In this document: piece after piece, positions 18,860 to 26,202 of the stretch
Layout of the letters: each line of letters begins with the position of its first letter
Numbering within the stretch: the first letter of the stretch is position 1
DNA from: Bacteroidota bacterium
GTDB taxonomy: Bacteria > Bacteroidota > Ignavibacteria > Ignavibacteriales > Ignavibacteriaceae
Direction of reading: 5' to 3'
Assembly: GCA_021777835.1 (NCBI GenBank)
Contig: JAJYDC010000005.1
Coordinates: 62,001 to 126,000 of the forward strand
Length of the DNA stretch: 64,000 nt
Translations under genes and position numbers: made by a program
Notes under the pieces: generated by a model
The model's input: only the letters and a program-made list of their open reading frames with translations
Databases searched by the model: none
Told to the model about the DNA's origin: nothing

Positions 18860-19948
18860 ATGGCAAAAGATTTTAATCCAAATAAACCGTTTAATCAATT
18901 ACCCTCATTACCGCCGGATTTTAGTTTTGACGATGTCGAAATTCTTAAAAAAGTTAATCGTGCTAACATTGCCTTATCAAAACTCAGCGGTATTGCTATG
19001 GCAATTCCTAACCGTAAGCTGCTAATAGAACCATTAACAGTGCGCGAAGCTGTTGCAAGCTCCGGCATTGAAAATATTAATACAACTGTAGAGGAGGTTT
19101 TCCAGGCTTCTCTGTTTGACGAAAGCAGAATTACTAAAGCGCAGAAAGAAACTCTTTATTACCGCGATGCTCTTCTTTCCGGTTATGAAATGCTTAATCA
19201 AAAAGGCTTCCTTAATACTAACTCCTTTATAAAAATCCATTCTGTTCTTGAACCGGATAAAAAAGGAATTAGAAGAATCCCCGGGGTAAAAATTATCAAT
19301 CGTGCTAATAATGAGACTCTTTATACTCCGCCTGATGGAGAATCGACAATTAGAAATCTTCTAAAAAACTTTGAGAATTATTACAACTCTCCCGATGATG
19401 ATGTAGATTCCTTAATTAAAGTCGCTGTTTGCCATTATCAGTTTGAATCTATTCATCCTTTCCTTGATGGAAACGGAAGGGTTGGCAGAATCTTAATGGT
19501 TCTTCAGCTTATCCTTGCTAAACGGCTGGAACTGCCTATCCTTTTTATTAGCGGTTATATTAATAAAAATCGCGCTGAGTATTATCGTTTATTAAGAGAA
19601 GTAACTATTAAAGGTAATTGGAAAGCATGGGTAAATTACATCCTTACTGCTATAGAAGATCAATCTCTTGAAACTACTTCTACCGTTATTAAGATTCGTG
19701 ATCTAATGCAAGACTACCGTGATAAGTTAAAATCCAAATTGCCAAAGATATACTCCGCTGACCTTGTGGAATTTATTTTCACATATCCGTTTTATAATCA
19801 GAAGATTATGATGGAGGTCTTTTCTGTCTCTCGTAAAACTTCAGCTTTATATTTTTCGCTTTTGGAAGAGAACAATTTTATTACTTCAATGAAGATAGGA
19901 AGAGATTTGATTTATTATGCTCCTAGATTTGTTAATCTGTTAAAATGA
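18860..19948 (+). CDS. Fic family protein with N-terminal autoinhibitory motif
   Basis: 362 residues. The Fic core holds HPFLDGNGRVGR at 199-210, the complete HxFx(D/E)GNGRxxR active site that transfers AMP (or another nucleotide-derived group) to a target hydroxyl. S67-x-x-x-E71-N72 (SSGIEN) matches the (S/T)xxxE(G/N) inhibitory helix, placed N-terminally, so this is an auto-inhibited class II Fic. The C-terminus (about 290-362) looks like a winged helix. AAAAGGA precedes the ATG at 18860. It sits between the SNF2 helicase and methyltransferase genes of the island. The target is unknown; its role could be signalling, toxin-like or regulatory. Its stop codon opens the first of four palindromes. 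Confidence 0.92.
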   Translation: MAKDFNPNKPFNQLPSLPPDFSFDDVEILKKVNRANIALSKLSGIAMAIPNRKLLIEPLTVREAVASSGIENINTTVEEVFQASLFDESRITKAQKETLYYRDALLSGYEMLNQKGFLNTNSFIKIHSVLEPDKKGIRRIPGVKIINRANNETLYTPPDGESTIRNLLKNFENYYNSPDDDVDSLIKVAVCHYQFESIHPFLDGNGRVGRILMVLQLILAKRLELPILFISGYINKNRAEYYRLLREVTIKGNWKAWVNYILTAIEDQSLETTSTVIKIRDLMQDYRDKLKSKLPKIYSADLVEFIFTYPFYNQKIMMEVFSVSRKTSALYFSLLEENNFITSMKIGRDLIYYAPRFVNLLK

Positions 19949-20084
19949 TATGCGTAATGTTTACGTATATCACCTTAAATATGCGTAAATATTTTAATAT
20001 TTTACGCATATATTATTTGACAAATATTATGTACAGCTATTGTGCATATACTAAGTCCATGCACAAAAACTCAAATATTTTGAG
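19946..20084. repeat. Cluster of four consecutive palindromes downstream of fic
   Basis: Hairpin 1: TGATATGCGTAA at 19946-19957 with TTACGTATATCA at 19961-19972 (one wobble pair). Hairpin 2: ATATGCGTAAA at 19979-19989 with its exact complement at 20001-20011. Hairpin 3: TTGTGCAT at 20040-20047 with ATGCACAA at 20059-20066. Hairpin 4: CTCAAA-TAT-TTTGAG at 20070-20084. Three share GCATATA at 20006, 20044 and 20084, about 40 bases apart. The sites may bind a regulator such as the winged helix of the Fic protein, or end its transcript. Confidence 0.75.
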
Positions 20085-20113
20085 CATATAATAACTGAAG
20101 TTAAAATTGGAAT

Positions 20114-20153
20114 GTCATCCCCCTCCACAAGAAAGAGGGGAACACGGGAATCC
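20114..20153. repeat. Diverged palindromic repeat copy A (ATTCCC-type family)
   Basis: Starts GTCATCCCCCTC and ends CGGGAATCC, with an internal CCCCTC/GAGGGG stem. It is a degenerate relative of the 25-base palindrome described next, in the same orientation. Confidence 0.6.
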
Positions 20154-20178
20154 AAAAATACTTAGTTAACTCAACATT

Positions 20179-20203
20179 GTCATTCCCGTGAAAACGGGAA
20201 TCC
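20179..20203. repeat. Palindromic repeat copy B (core ATTCCC-N8-GGGAAT), upstream of GIY-YIG gene
   Basis: The 25-base element GTC-ATTCCC-GTGAAAAC-GGGAAT-CC ends seven bases before the ATG of the GIY-YIG gene. The same core occurs as the dRS3 element of Neisseria and in many other genomes. Confidence 0.9.
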
Positions 20204-20210
20204 ATGGACC

Positions 20211-20501
20211 ATGAAACAGTATTATACTTACATAATGGCAAGCAAAAGGAATGGGACACTATACATTGGTGTTACAAATGATTTAATAAGAAGGGTCTAT
20301 GAACACAAAAATGAACTTATTGATGGATTTACAAAAAAATATAAAGTCAAAATTCTAGTCCACTTTGAAATTTTAAATGAAATAAGTGAAGCCATCGCTA
20401 GAGAAAAAAGACTCAAGAAATGGAATAGACAATGGAAAATAGAATTGATCGAAAAGGATAATCATGAATGGAAAGATTTATACGAAGAGTTAACCAAATA
20501 G
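20211..20501 (+). CDS. GIY-YIG nuclease family protein
   Basis: A 96-residue single-domain nuclease. YYTYIM (4-9) and LYIGVTNDLIRRVYEHK (17-33) supply the GIY-YIG strands and the catalytic Arg region; REKRLKKWNRQWK (about 64-76) holds the conserved Glu and basic helix. Stand-alone proteins of this size resemble the UPF0213/YhbQ group. The gene lies between two same-orientation palindromic repeats (20179-20203 and 20534-20558) and interrupts the otherwise tight defence operon, so it may have come in as a small mobile unit with those repeats. That link is inference. The ATG at 20211 starts within eight bases of repeat B. Confidence 0.9.
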   Translation: MKQYYTYIMASKRNGTLYIGVTNDLIRRVYEHKNELIDGFTKKYKVKILVHFEILNEISEAIAREKRLKKWNRQWKIELIEKDNHEWKDLYEELTK

Positions 20502-20533
20502 ATTCTAATATAATTAGAAACTACTATCTTAAT

Positions 20534-20558
20534 GTCATTCCCGCGGAAGCGGGAATCC
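20534..20558. repeat. Palindromic repeat copy C, downstream of GIY-YIG gene
   Basis: GTC-ATTCCC-GCGGAAGC-GGGAAT-CC, a perfect-stem copy in the same orientation as copy B, 33 bases after the GIY-YIG stop. Confidence 0.9.
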
Positions 20559-20579
20559 ATAGAAACTTTATAGTGCAAT

Positions 20580-20600
20580 TTGTCATCCCCGGACTTGCTC
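20580..20600. repeat. Half copy of a related palindrome (copy D)
   Basis: TGTCATCCCCGGACTTG starts like a common longer palindrome whose right arm (CCGGGGATCC-type) is missing here. It lies 22 bases after copy C. Confidence 0.5.
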
Positions 20601-20647
20601 TTACTTTTATCGAAAGTCTAAATGAATAAAAATGTAATGAAATTTTT

Positions 20648-23600
20648 ATGAAAACATCCTCTATACGTGTTGAAGGAAATATTATTTCTCCCGAGCTTTT
20701 CGATAAGCTCGATTCAAAAGATATTCTCGGTCAAAATCCATCCGATTTCGGCTTCGAAAGATCATTTAAGGTAAAAGACGATATTGCCCGAGCCTGGGCT
20801 GACGCTAAAGATCAGTGGAATATTTTCAAACGCAGAACGGAAAATTTAACTGAAAGCCAAAGCGGTATTGAAGAGACAAGAAAATTCTGGATAATACCGC
20901 TACTTGAGAATCTCGGATATAAATTAGAATTCCAGCGCTCATCCGAAATTGTAAACGAAAAATCCTATGCAATAAGCCACCGTGTAGAAGCTCTCGATAA
21001 TTTCCCGGTTCACATAATGGGTGTAAATTATAATCTTGATAAACGCCGCGAAACCGGCGGACCAAGAATGTCTCCGCATGCCTTACTTCAAGAATATCTT
21101 AATGTAACAGAACATCTTTACGGTATTGTTACTAACGGTTACTTTTTAAGAATACTTCGTGATTCAGGAAAGCTTGTCCGCTTAAGTTATCTTGAATTCA
21201 ATCTTCAGAGGATGCTTGAAGATGATCTCTATGCCGAATTTTCAATAATGTACCGGCTTATTCATTCTTCCCGTATGCCTAAAAAGCAGACGGAAGCAGA
21301 ACAAAGTATTTTTGAGCAGTATCATCAGGACGCCATCGAATCCGGCTCACGTATCCGTGAAAAACTAAGTGCTGCAGTTGAAAAATCAATTAAAATAATT
21401 GCCAATGGATTTCTTGCTCACCCTGCCAACGAACAATTACGAAACGCCATCATCAACTGTCATTCCCGCAAAACCTTGGGTGATAGTGACTGTCATTCCC
21501 GCGAAAGCGGGAATCTACCTCTTCAAAGTAGTGAATCCCTTTCCCCCGAAGAATTCTTTAAACAACTTCTGCGCTTCATCTATAGAATTTTATTCCTTCT
21601 TGTAATAGAAGAAAGAGACATCGTCTATCCCGATGTTAACCATCTCAGCAATGTCATTCCCGTCCCCACGAAAGTAAAGAACAGCCCTAGTAATGTCATT
21701 CTCGCGAAAGCGGGAATCCATACTTTTGAAGAATCCGCATACCTCAAAAAGATCTACTACAACAACTACAGCATTTCCCGTTTAAGAAAGCTTGCGGATA
21801 AAATATATTTCTTTGATGACAAACTTGACGATCTCTGGATTTCATTAAAAAACACATTCAACATTTTTATTGAAGAACGTTACGCAAAGAAGCTCGGCAT
21901 CTATCCGCTTGGCGGTGATCTTTTTTCTCCGGGTGCAATCGGTTTGCTCAGTCAATCTCAGCTTGATAATAAAGTATTGTTGGAATGCATCCATAACTTA
22001 AGTTTATTCGAAAGCCCGAATGGCAAAGATGTAATCCGTGTTAATTATGCCGCACTTAATGTGGAAGAATTCGGCTCTGTTTACGAAGGACTTCTTGAGT
22101 ATGACGGCAAGTTTAACATCCAAAACCAGCAAATAACATTTGAATTTATTGAAAGTTCAGGAAGGGCATCGTCCGGTTCACATTATACACCGGAAGAACT
22201 TGTTCAGCCTCTGATAAAACATTCCTTGGATTACATAATCGAAGATAAATTGGCAGCCGCCAAAATGTCATTCACGACGGGTTCAAAAAATCCTCCGTCA
22301 TTCCCGCGAAAGCGGGAATCCAATGATTCAGAACCTTTGGTGAATGTAATAGAAGCACAAAGCAATGCGCTTCTCAGCATAAAAGTCTGCGATGTAGCAT
22401 GCGGCAGCGGACACATCCTCCTATCCGCTGCACGGAGAATTGCAATTGAACTTGCTCGCGTAAGAACCGGCGAAGACCAGCCTTCACCAGAACCATACCG
22501 TCATGCTTTGCGAGATGTAATTAACCACTGCATTTACGGAGTTGATAAAAACCCTCTTGCCGTTGAGCTCTGTAAAGTTGCCCTATGGCTGGAAGCTTAC
22601 AATCCCGGTTTACCTCTTAGCTTTTTGGATCACAAAATTAAATGCGGTGATTCTATCGTGGGACTTGCGAGAAGAGAAGATCTTGAAAAAGGAATTGCTA
22701 ACGAAGCCTTTAAGAAGATGCCGGGTGATGACCCCGAAGTAATAAAATTTCTTGCGAAGAAAAATAAAGATGAAATTGCCGGACAGCTTGAAAACCTTTT
22801 TGATAGAAATGCCGTTGATGAAAACGTAAAACATATTTATTCTCAGTTCAAACAGTTTGACGAATTGCCCGAATTCACTTTGGAAGAAGTAAAAAAGAAA
22901 GCAGAACAGTATGATGTTATGAAAGGCGCCGATTGGTGGCGTTTGAAAGAAGCTGCGGATATTCAAGTATCTCAGTTCTTTATTCCCAAGACGAAGCAGA
23001 ACCAAAATATGCTCACAACATTTTCAGAATATTATAACATATTAAATGGAAATAAAGCGGGGTTTGAATTAAAGACTGCTAACGCAATGGCAATTGCAGC
23101 AGAAAAGAAATTCTTCCATTGGTTTCTTGAATTTCCTGAAGTAATGCAAGAAGGTGGATTTGATTGTATTCTTGGGAACCCGCCGTTTTTAGGTGGATTA
23201 AAGATTTCTTCTCATTATGGTTATAATTTCCTTGAATGGCTAAAATACAATTACCATCCTGCTGGTGGAACTTCTGATTTAGTAGGATATTTTTTTAGAA
23301 GAGTTTTTGTTTTATTAAAAGAAAAGGGATTTCTATCATTAATATCAACTAATACAATTTCGCAAGGGGATACTCGTGAGGGGAGTCTAGCGGAGATTCA
23401 AAGAAGAGGTGGAGAAATTATTTATGCTTTAAAAAGTATGAAATGGCCCGGTATTGCTATTCTTGAAATCTCACAAGTAGCCATTGTCAAAGGGAAATGG
23501 AATGGAAAAAGATTTTTGAATAAATCTATTTCGGAATACATAAGCTCATATTTAGATGATAATCAATTAATAAGAAAACCAAACAAGTTAATTGTAAATA

Positions 23601-24718
23601 AAGATTTAAGTTTTATCGGGAGTTATTTATTTGGAGATGGTTTCCTATTAAGCGAAAATGACGTCCTCAAAATGATTTCAAATAATTCTAATAACAAACA
23701 AGTATTGTTCCCTTATATCAGCGGCGAAGATCTCTATTCAAGATTTGATCAGTCTCCATCAAGGTGGACAATTAACTTTTTTGATTGGAATATTGAAGAG
23801 GCAAAATTATTTGTTGAACCATTTGAAGAAGTAGAAAAAAAAGTATTTCCTTTTAGAAAAAGTGTCAAAGAAACAAATAATACTGCAAAGAGAAGGAGAA
23901 AATTTTGGTGGCAATACGGAGCTGGCTCAGTAAATCTATATAAAGAAATAGAAGGGTTAGATAGAGTCTTAGCCGTTGCACAAACTAGTAAAACATTAGC
24001 TTTTACTTTTTTACCACATGGTTATGTTTACTCATTGATGACTGTGATCTTTCCATTTACAAAATATTTTCAGTTTAGCATCCTTCAATCAATGGCTCAT
24101 TACATTTGGGCTTGGACATTTGGATCTACGATGAAAACTGATCTCAGATATACACCATCAGATATATTCGAGACCTTTCCATTCCCGCAAAACTCTTCTA
24201 AAGAAACTGAATTAGAACTTGAAAAGATCGGACAAGAATACTACGAGTACCGCAGCAAGCTTATGCAGGATATGAAGCTTGGCTTAACAAAAACATATAA
24301 CCTTTTTCATACACCACAGCTTACAACAGACAACAAACAACTTACAAAAGCCAACTTAAAAATCCCGATAGAGCAGGCTATAAAGGACCTAGGAACACTA
24401 CGCCAACTCCACAAACAAATGGACGAAGCCGTCCTAAAAGCCTACGGTTGGAGTGCAGACGTAATTGCGAACGGCGCGAAGCAATCTCAACCGCCAATAG
24501 ACTTGCGGCACGATTTCTACGAAGTAGACTACCTCCCCGAAAACGACAGAATCCGTTACACAATACATCCAGAAGCCCGGAAGGAAATACTAAAACGCCT
24601 GCTGGAACTTAACCACAAAATCCACGCGGAAGAAGTTGCTCTGGGTTTGTTGGATAAAAAGAGAAAGAAGAAAAATAAAACGTTAACTGTTGATAAAAAT
24701 CAAGGAGGGTTGTTTTAA
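20648..24718 (+). CDS. Eco57I-type N6-adenine DNA methyltransferase carrying translated palindromic repeats
   Basis: 1356 residues. The N-terminus (about 1-190) is family-specific (MSPHALLQEYLN, HLYGIVTNGYFLRILRD). The methylase core has motif I VCDVACGSGHILLSAARR (about 579-596) and motif IV ILGNPPF (about 841-847), the NPPF form of N6-adenine enzymes; the C-terminal third resembles target-recognition regions. No PD-ExK nuclease motif was recognised, so cutting, if any, would lie with the helicase-nuclease upstream. In an immune system it would mark self DNA. Palindromic repeats are translated at about residues 268-290 (CHSRESGNL), 335-358 (VILAKAGIH), 540-560 (PSFPRKRES) and 1272-1281 (VIANGAKQSQ), all between conserved blocks, so the enzyme could still work. 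Its start has only a weak ribosome-binding site. Confidence 0.87.
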   Translation: MKTSSIRVEGNIISPELFDKLDSKDILGQNPSDFGFERSFKVKDDIARAWADAKDQWNIFKRRTENLTESQSGIEETRKFWIIPLLENLGYKLEFQRSSEIVNEKSYAISHRVEALDNFPVHIMGVNYNLDKRRETGGPRMSPHALLQEYLNVTEHLYGIVTNGYFLRILRDSGKLVRLSYLEFNLQRMLEDDLYAEFSIMYRLIHSSRMPKKQTEAEQSIFEQYHQDAIESGSRIREKLSAAVEKSIKIIANGFLAHPANEQLRNAIINCHSRKTLGDSDCHSRESGNLPLQSSESLSPEEFFKQLLRFIYRILFLLVIEERDIVYPDVNHLSNVIPVPTKVKNSPSNVILAKAGIHTFEESAYLKKIYYNNYSISRLRKLADKIYFFDDKLDDLWISLKNTFNIFIEERYAKKLGIYPLGGDLFSPGAIGLLSQSQLDNKVLLECIHNLSLFESPNGKDVIRVNYAALNVEEFGSVYEGLLEYDGKFNIQNQQITFEFIESSGRASSGSHYTPEELVQPLIKHSLDYIIEDKLAAAKMSFTTGSKNPPSFPRKRESNDSEPLVNVIEAQSNALLSIKVCDVACGSGHILLSAARRIAIELARVRTGEDQPSPEPYRHALRDVINHCIYGVDKNPLAVELCKVALWLEAYNPGLPLSFLDHKIKCGDSIVGLARREDLEKGIANEAFKKMPGDDPEVIKFLAKKNKDEIAGQLENLFDRNAVDENVKHIYSQFKQFDELPEFTLEEVKKKAEQYDVMKGADWWRLKEAADIQVSQFFIPKTKQNQNMLTTFSEYYNILNGNKAGFELKTANAMAIAAEKKFFHWFLEFPEVMQEGGFDCILGNPPFLGGLKISSHYGYNFLEWLKYNYHPAGGTSDLVGYFFRRVFVLLKEKGFLSLISTNTISQGDTREGSLAEIQRRGGEIIYALKSMKWPGIAILEISQVAIVKGKWNGKRFLNKSISEYISSYLDDNQLIRKPNKLIVNKDLSFIGSYLFGDGFLLSENDVLKMISNNSNNKQVLFPYISGEDLYSRFDQSPSRWTINFFDWNIEEAKLFVEPFEEVEKKVFPFRKSVKETNNTAKRRRKFWWQYGAGSVNLYKEIEGLDRVLAVAQTSKTLAFTFLPHGYVYSLMTVIFPFTKYFQFSILQSMAHYIWAWTFGSTMKTDLRYTPSDIFETFPFPQNSSKETELELEKIGQEYYEYRSKLMQDMKLGLTKTYNLFHTPQLTTDNKQLTKANLKIPIEQAIKDLGTLRQLHKQMDEAVLKAYGWSADVIANGAKQSQPPIDLRHDFYEVDYLPENDRIRYTIHPEARKEILKRLLELNHKIHAEEVALGLLDKKRKKKNKTLTVDKNQGGLF
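21459..21516. repeat. In-gene palindromic repeat pair E (half copy + full copy)
   Basis: A half copy, GTCATTCCCGCAAAA..., begins at 21459 and a full 25-base copy with core ATTCCC-GCGAAAGC-GGGAAT occupies 21492-21516. The full copy is read as CHSRESGNL, with the codon boundary one base before the G of GTC. Confidence 0.9.
21653..21719. repeat. In-gene palindromic repeat pair F (half copy + full copy)
   Basis: A half copy, GTCATTCCCGTCCCC, begins at 21653 and a full copy with one mismatch (ATTCTC left arm) lies at 21695-21719. It is read as VILAKAGIH, with codons in register with GTC. Confidence 0.88.
22267..22321. repeat. In-gene palindromic repeat pair G (half copy + full copy)
   Basis: A degenerate half copy, GTCATTCACGACGGG, starts at 22267 and a perfect full copy lies at 22297-22321. 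It is read as PSFPRKRES, the third forward frame. Confidence 0.88.
24461..24488. repeat. In-gene repeat of a second family (VIANGAKQSQ type)
   Basis: GTAATTGCGAACGG followed by CGCGAAGCAATCTC is a copy of the widespread ATTGCGAnCGnnGCGAAGCAAT-type palindrome, read in frame as VIANGAKQSQ in the methyltransferase, just after LKAYGW. Confidence 0.8.
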
Positions 24719-24769
24719 AGACAAATAGGTGTTGGTATATTTTCAATTAATATTAAAAGGTACTATCAA

Positions 24770-26095
24770 ATGGAGAATAATAAGTTTATTACTATAATTA
24801 AATCCCAAGATATAATAAATCTTTTATGGAAAGCAGAATTTAAGATTATTTATTCATCAATAAATATTCATCAGGAAATTGCCATTGCATTATCTGAGGC
24901 TGCAAAAAAGGGACTTCAAGTTGATGTTATTATTGATACCGACGAAAATAATTACAGAAACGGTTATGGAGATATCCAATCCATTGATATACTTAAGAAT
25001 ACAGGGGTTAAAGTCTATGAAGTTGAAGGAAATAATGTTTCTTTTGTTATAATTGATGAAACGGGATTTTTTATTTTTCCTCAAAGCCGAATTTCTATAG
25101 GAGATCCATCAGGACCAAATGCTATCCTAATAGATAAAATCACTCAGCTAAAACTTCTTTCACATTATTTCCCTCCTAAGTCCAAACAGGAGAAAGAAAA
25201 ATTAATTGATAAAGCACTGGATTTACATTCAAGTAATAAGTTTGAAATTAATACATTAATTGATGACTTAGAAGAAGGTATAACAGAGATAAAACTTCAA
25301 AATCTTGATATAAAAAAGTTGGAAGCAACCAAAGAGAATTTAAGAATAAATCCCCCGTTACACCCTGATTTAAAAAGACTTATTAATACTTACACTTCAA
25401 AAATTCAATTCGTTGAATTAAAATTTGTCGGATCAGATTTTCAGATAACTAAAATATCTCTTCCTCCCAAAACATTACCTTTTAAGGATGCAAAATTAAT
25501 TAAATTATTAGAATCCAAAATGAAATTGTTCGACGATGTTGAATCTAATGACGACTTAAGAAAGCTTGAATTAATTAAAGAAAAAGTTGACAATCTTAGA
25601 GTAAAATTAAATGATAAAACAAAAAAGAGTGGATATTTAATACCTATTAGTTGCAGAAATAAAAGTATAATTAAAATGGATGACAGGAAAAAATTTCTAA
25701 ATGAAGTAGGAAAAATTAGGAAAGAAATTACAGACTATAAAAACTCTACAGCAAATAAACTTGAAGTTGCTATACTAAATGCAAAAAGATTGTTAATAGG
25801 AAACCTAATTGATTTTCTTAAATTATATCCACCTGAAGAGTTTAAAAAATTTGAGCGGGAAACTCTATTTTATAAAATTGAGGATTATAGTCAAAATATA
25901 ATATCAAAATTAAAAATTCCAGATTCAAATGATTTGCTTAAAAAACTAGAATTAACGTGCAATTTTTATGATCTAACTTTTGAGGATTTTAAAGATGAAG
26001 AATTAATCCAGGAGTTTAGAGAAAAAGAAATTTTGAAAAGTAAAGAGTTGAATGATATAGTTTCTAGTAAAAATGCATTTGAAGTTGCAAAATAA
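24770..26095 (+). CDS. PLD-fold protein lacking the HKD motif, helical C-terminus
   Basis: 441 residues. The first 120 or so read like a phospholipase-D-type fold: SSINIHQEIAIALSEAAKKG (strand then helix), VDVIIDTDENNYRNGYG and VSFVIIDETGFFIFPQSR. At the place of HxKxxxxD the sequence is NNVSFVIIDE, so the catalytic His and Lys are missing and this half-site should be inactive. The rest (about 140-441) is Lys/Glu-rich, helical and without known motifs. DISARM includes a PLD protein (DrmC) with an intact HKD; this one is longer and inactive. It follows the methyltransferase after 51 bases, with an AAGGT ribosome-binding site, so it belongs to the operon. Confidence 0.6.
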   Translation: MENNKFITIIKSQDIINLLWKAEFKIIYSSINIHQEIAIALSEAAKKGLQVDVIIDTDENNYRNGYGDIQSIDILKNTGVKVYEVEGNNVSFVIIDETGFFIFPQSRISIGDPSGPNAILIDKITQLKLLSHYFPPKSKQEKEKLIDKALDLHSSNKFEINTLIDDLEEGITEIKLQNLDIKKLEATKENLRINPPLHPDLKRLINTYTSKIQFVELKFVGSDFQITKISLPPKTLPFKDAKLIKLLESKMKLFDDVESNDDLRKLELIKEKVDNLRVKLNDKTKKSGYLIPISCRNKSIIKMDDRKKFLNEVGKIRKEITDYKNSTANKLEVAILNAKRLLIGNLIDFLKLYPPEEFKKFERETLFYKIEDYSQNIISKLKIPDSNDLLKKLELTCNFYDLTFEDFKDEELIQEFREKEILKSKELNDIVSSKNAFEVAK

Positions 26096-26202
26096 GATTA
26101 CCTTAAATCGAGCTAATTATAAAATATATTTAGCGAGTTTTACAACTTATTATTTGAATTTAATTTCAGTTAATAAAAATATCATAAAGGGGATCAAACA
26201 AA

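Noticed and set aside
20114-22321. CRISPR-like array from repeated 25-base units
   Set aside because: Spacing is irregular, the units are strong palindromes, several lie in coding sequence, and no cas gene is present.
22610-23005. 131-codon minus-strand frame inside the methyltransferase gene
   Set aside because: Shadow of the real plus-strand gene, with no motif.
20648-24718. Calling the methyltransferase a type IIG restriction enzyme
   Set aside because: No PD-ExK or other nuclease motif could be found in the N-terminal region.
10894-26095. Naming the genes drmA, drmB, drmC, drmD and drmMI
   Set aside because: The fusion of helicase and DUF1998, the missing HKD motif and the different N-terminus of the SNF2 protein make direct symbols unsafe.
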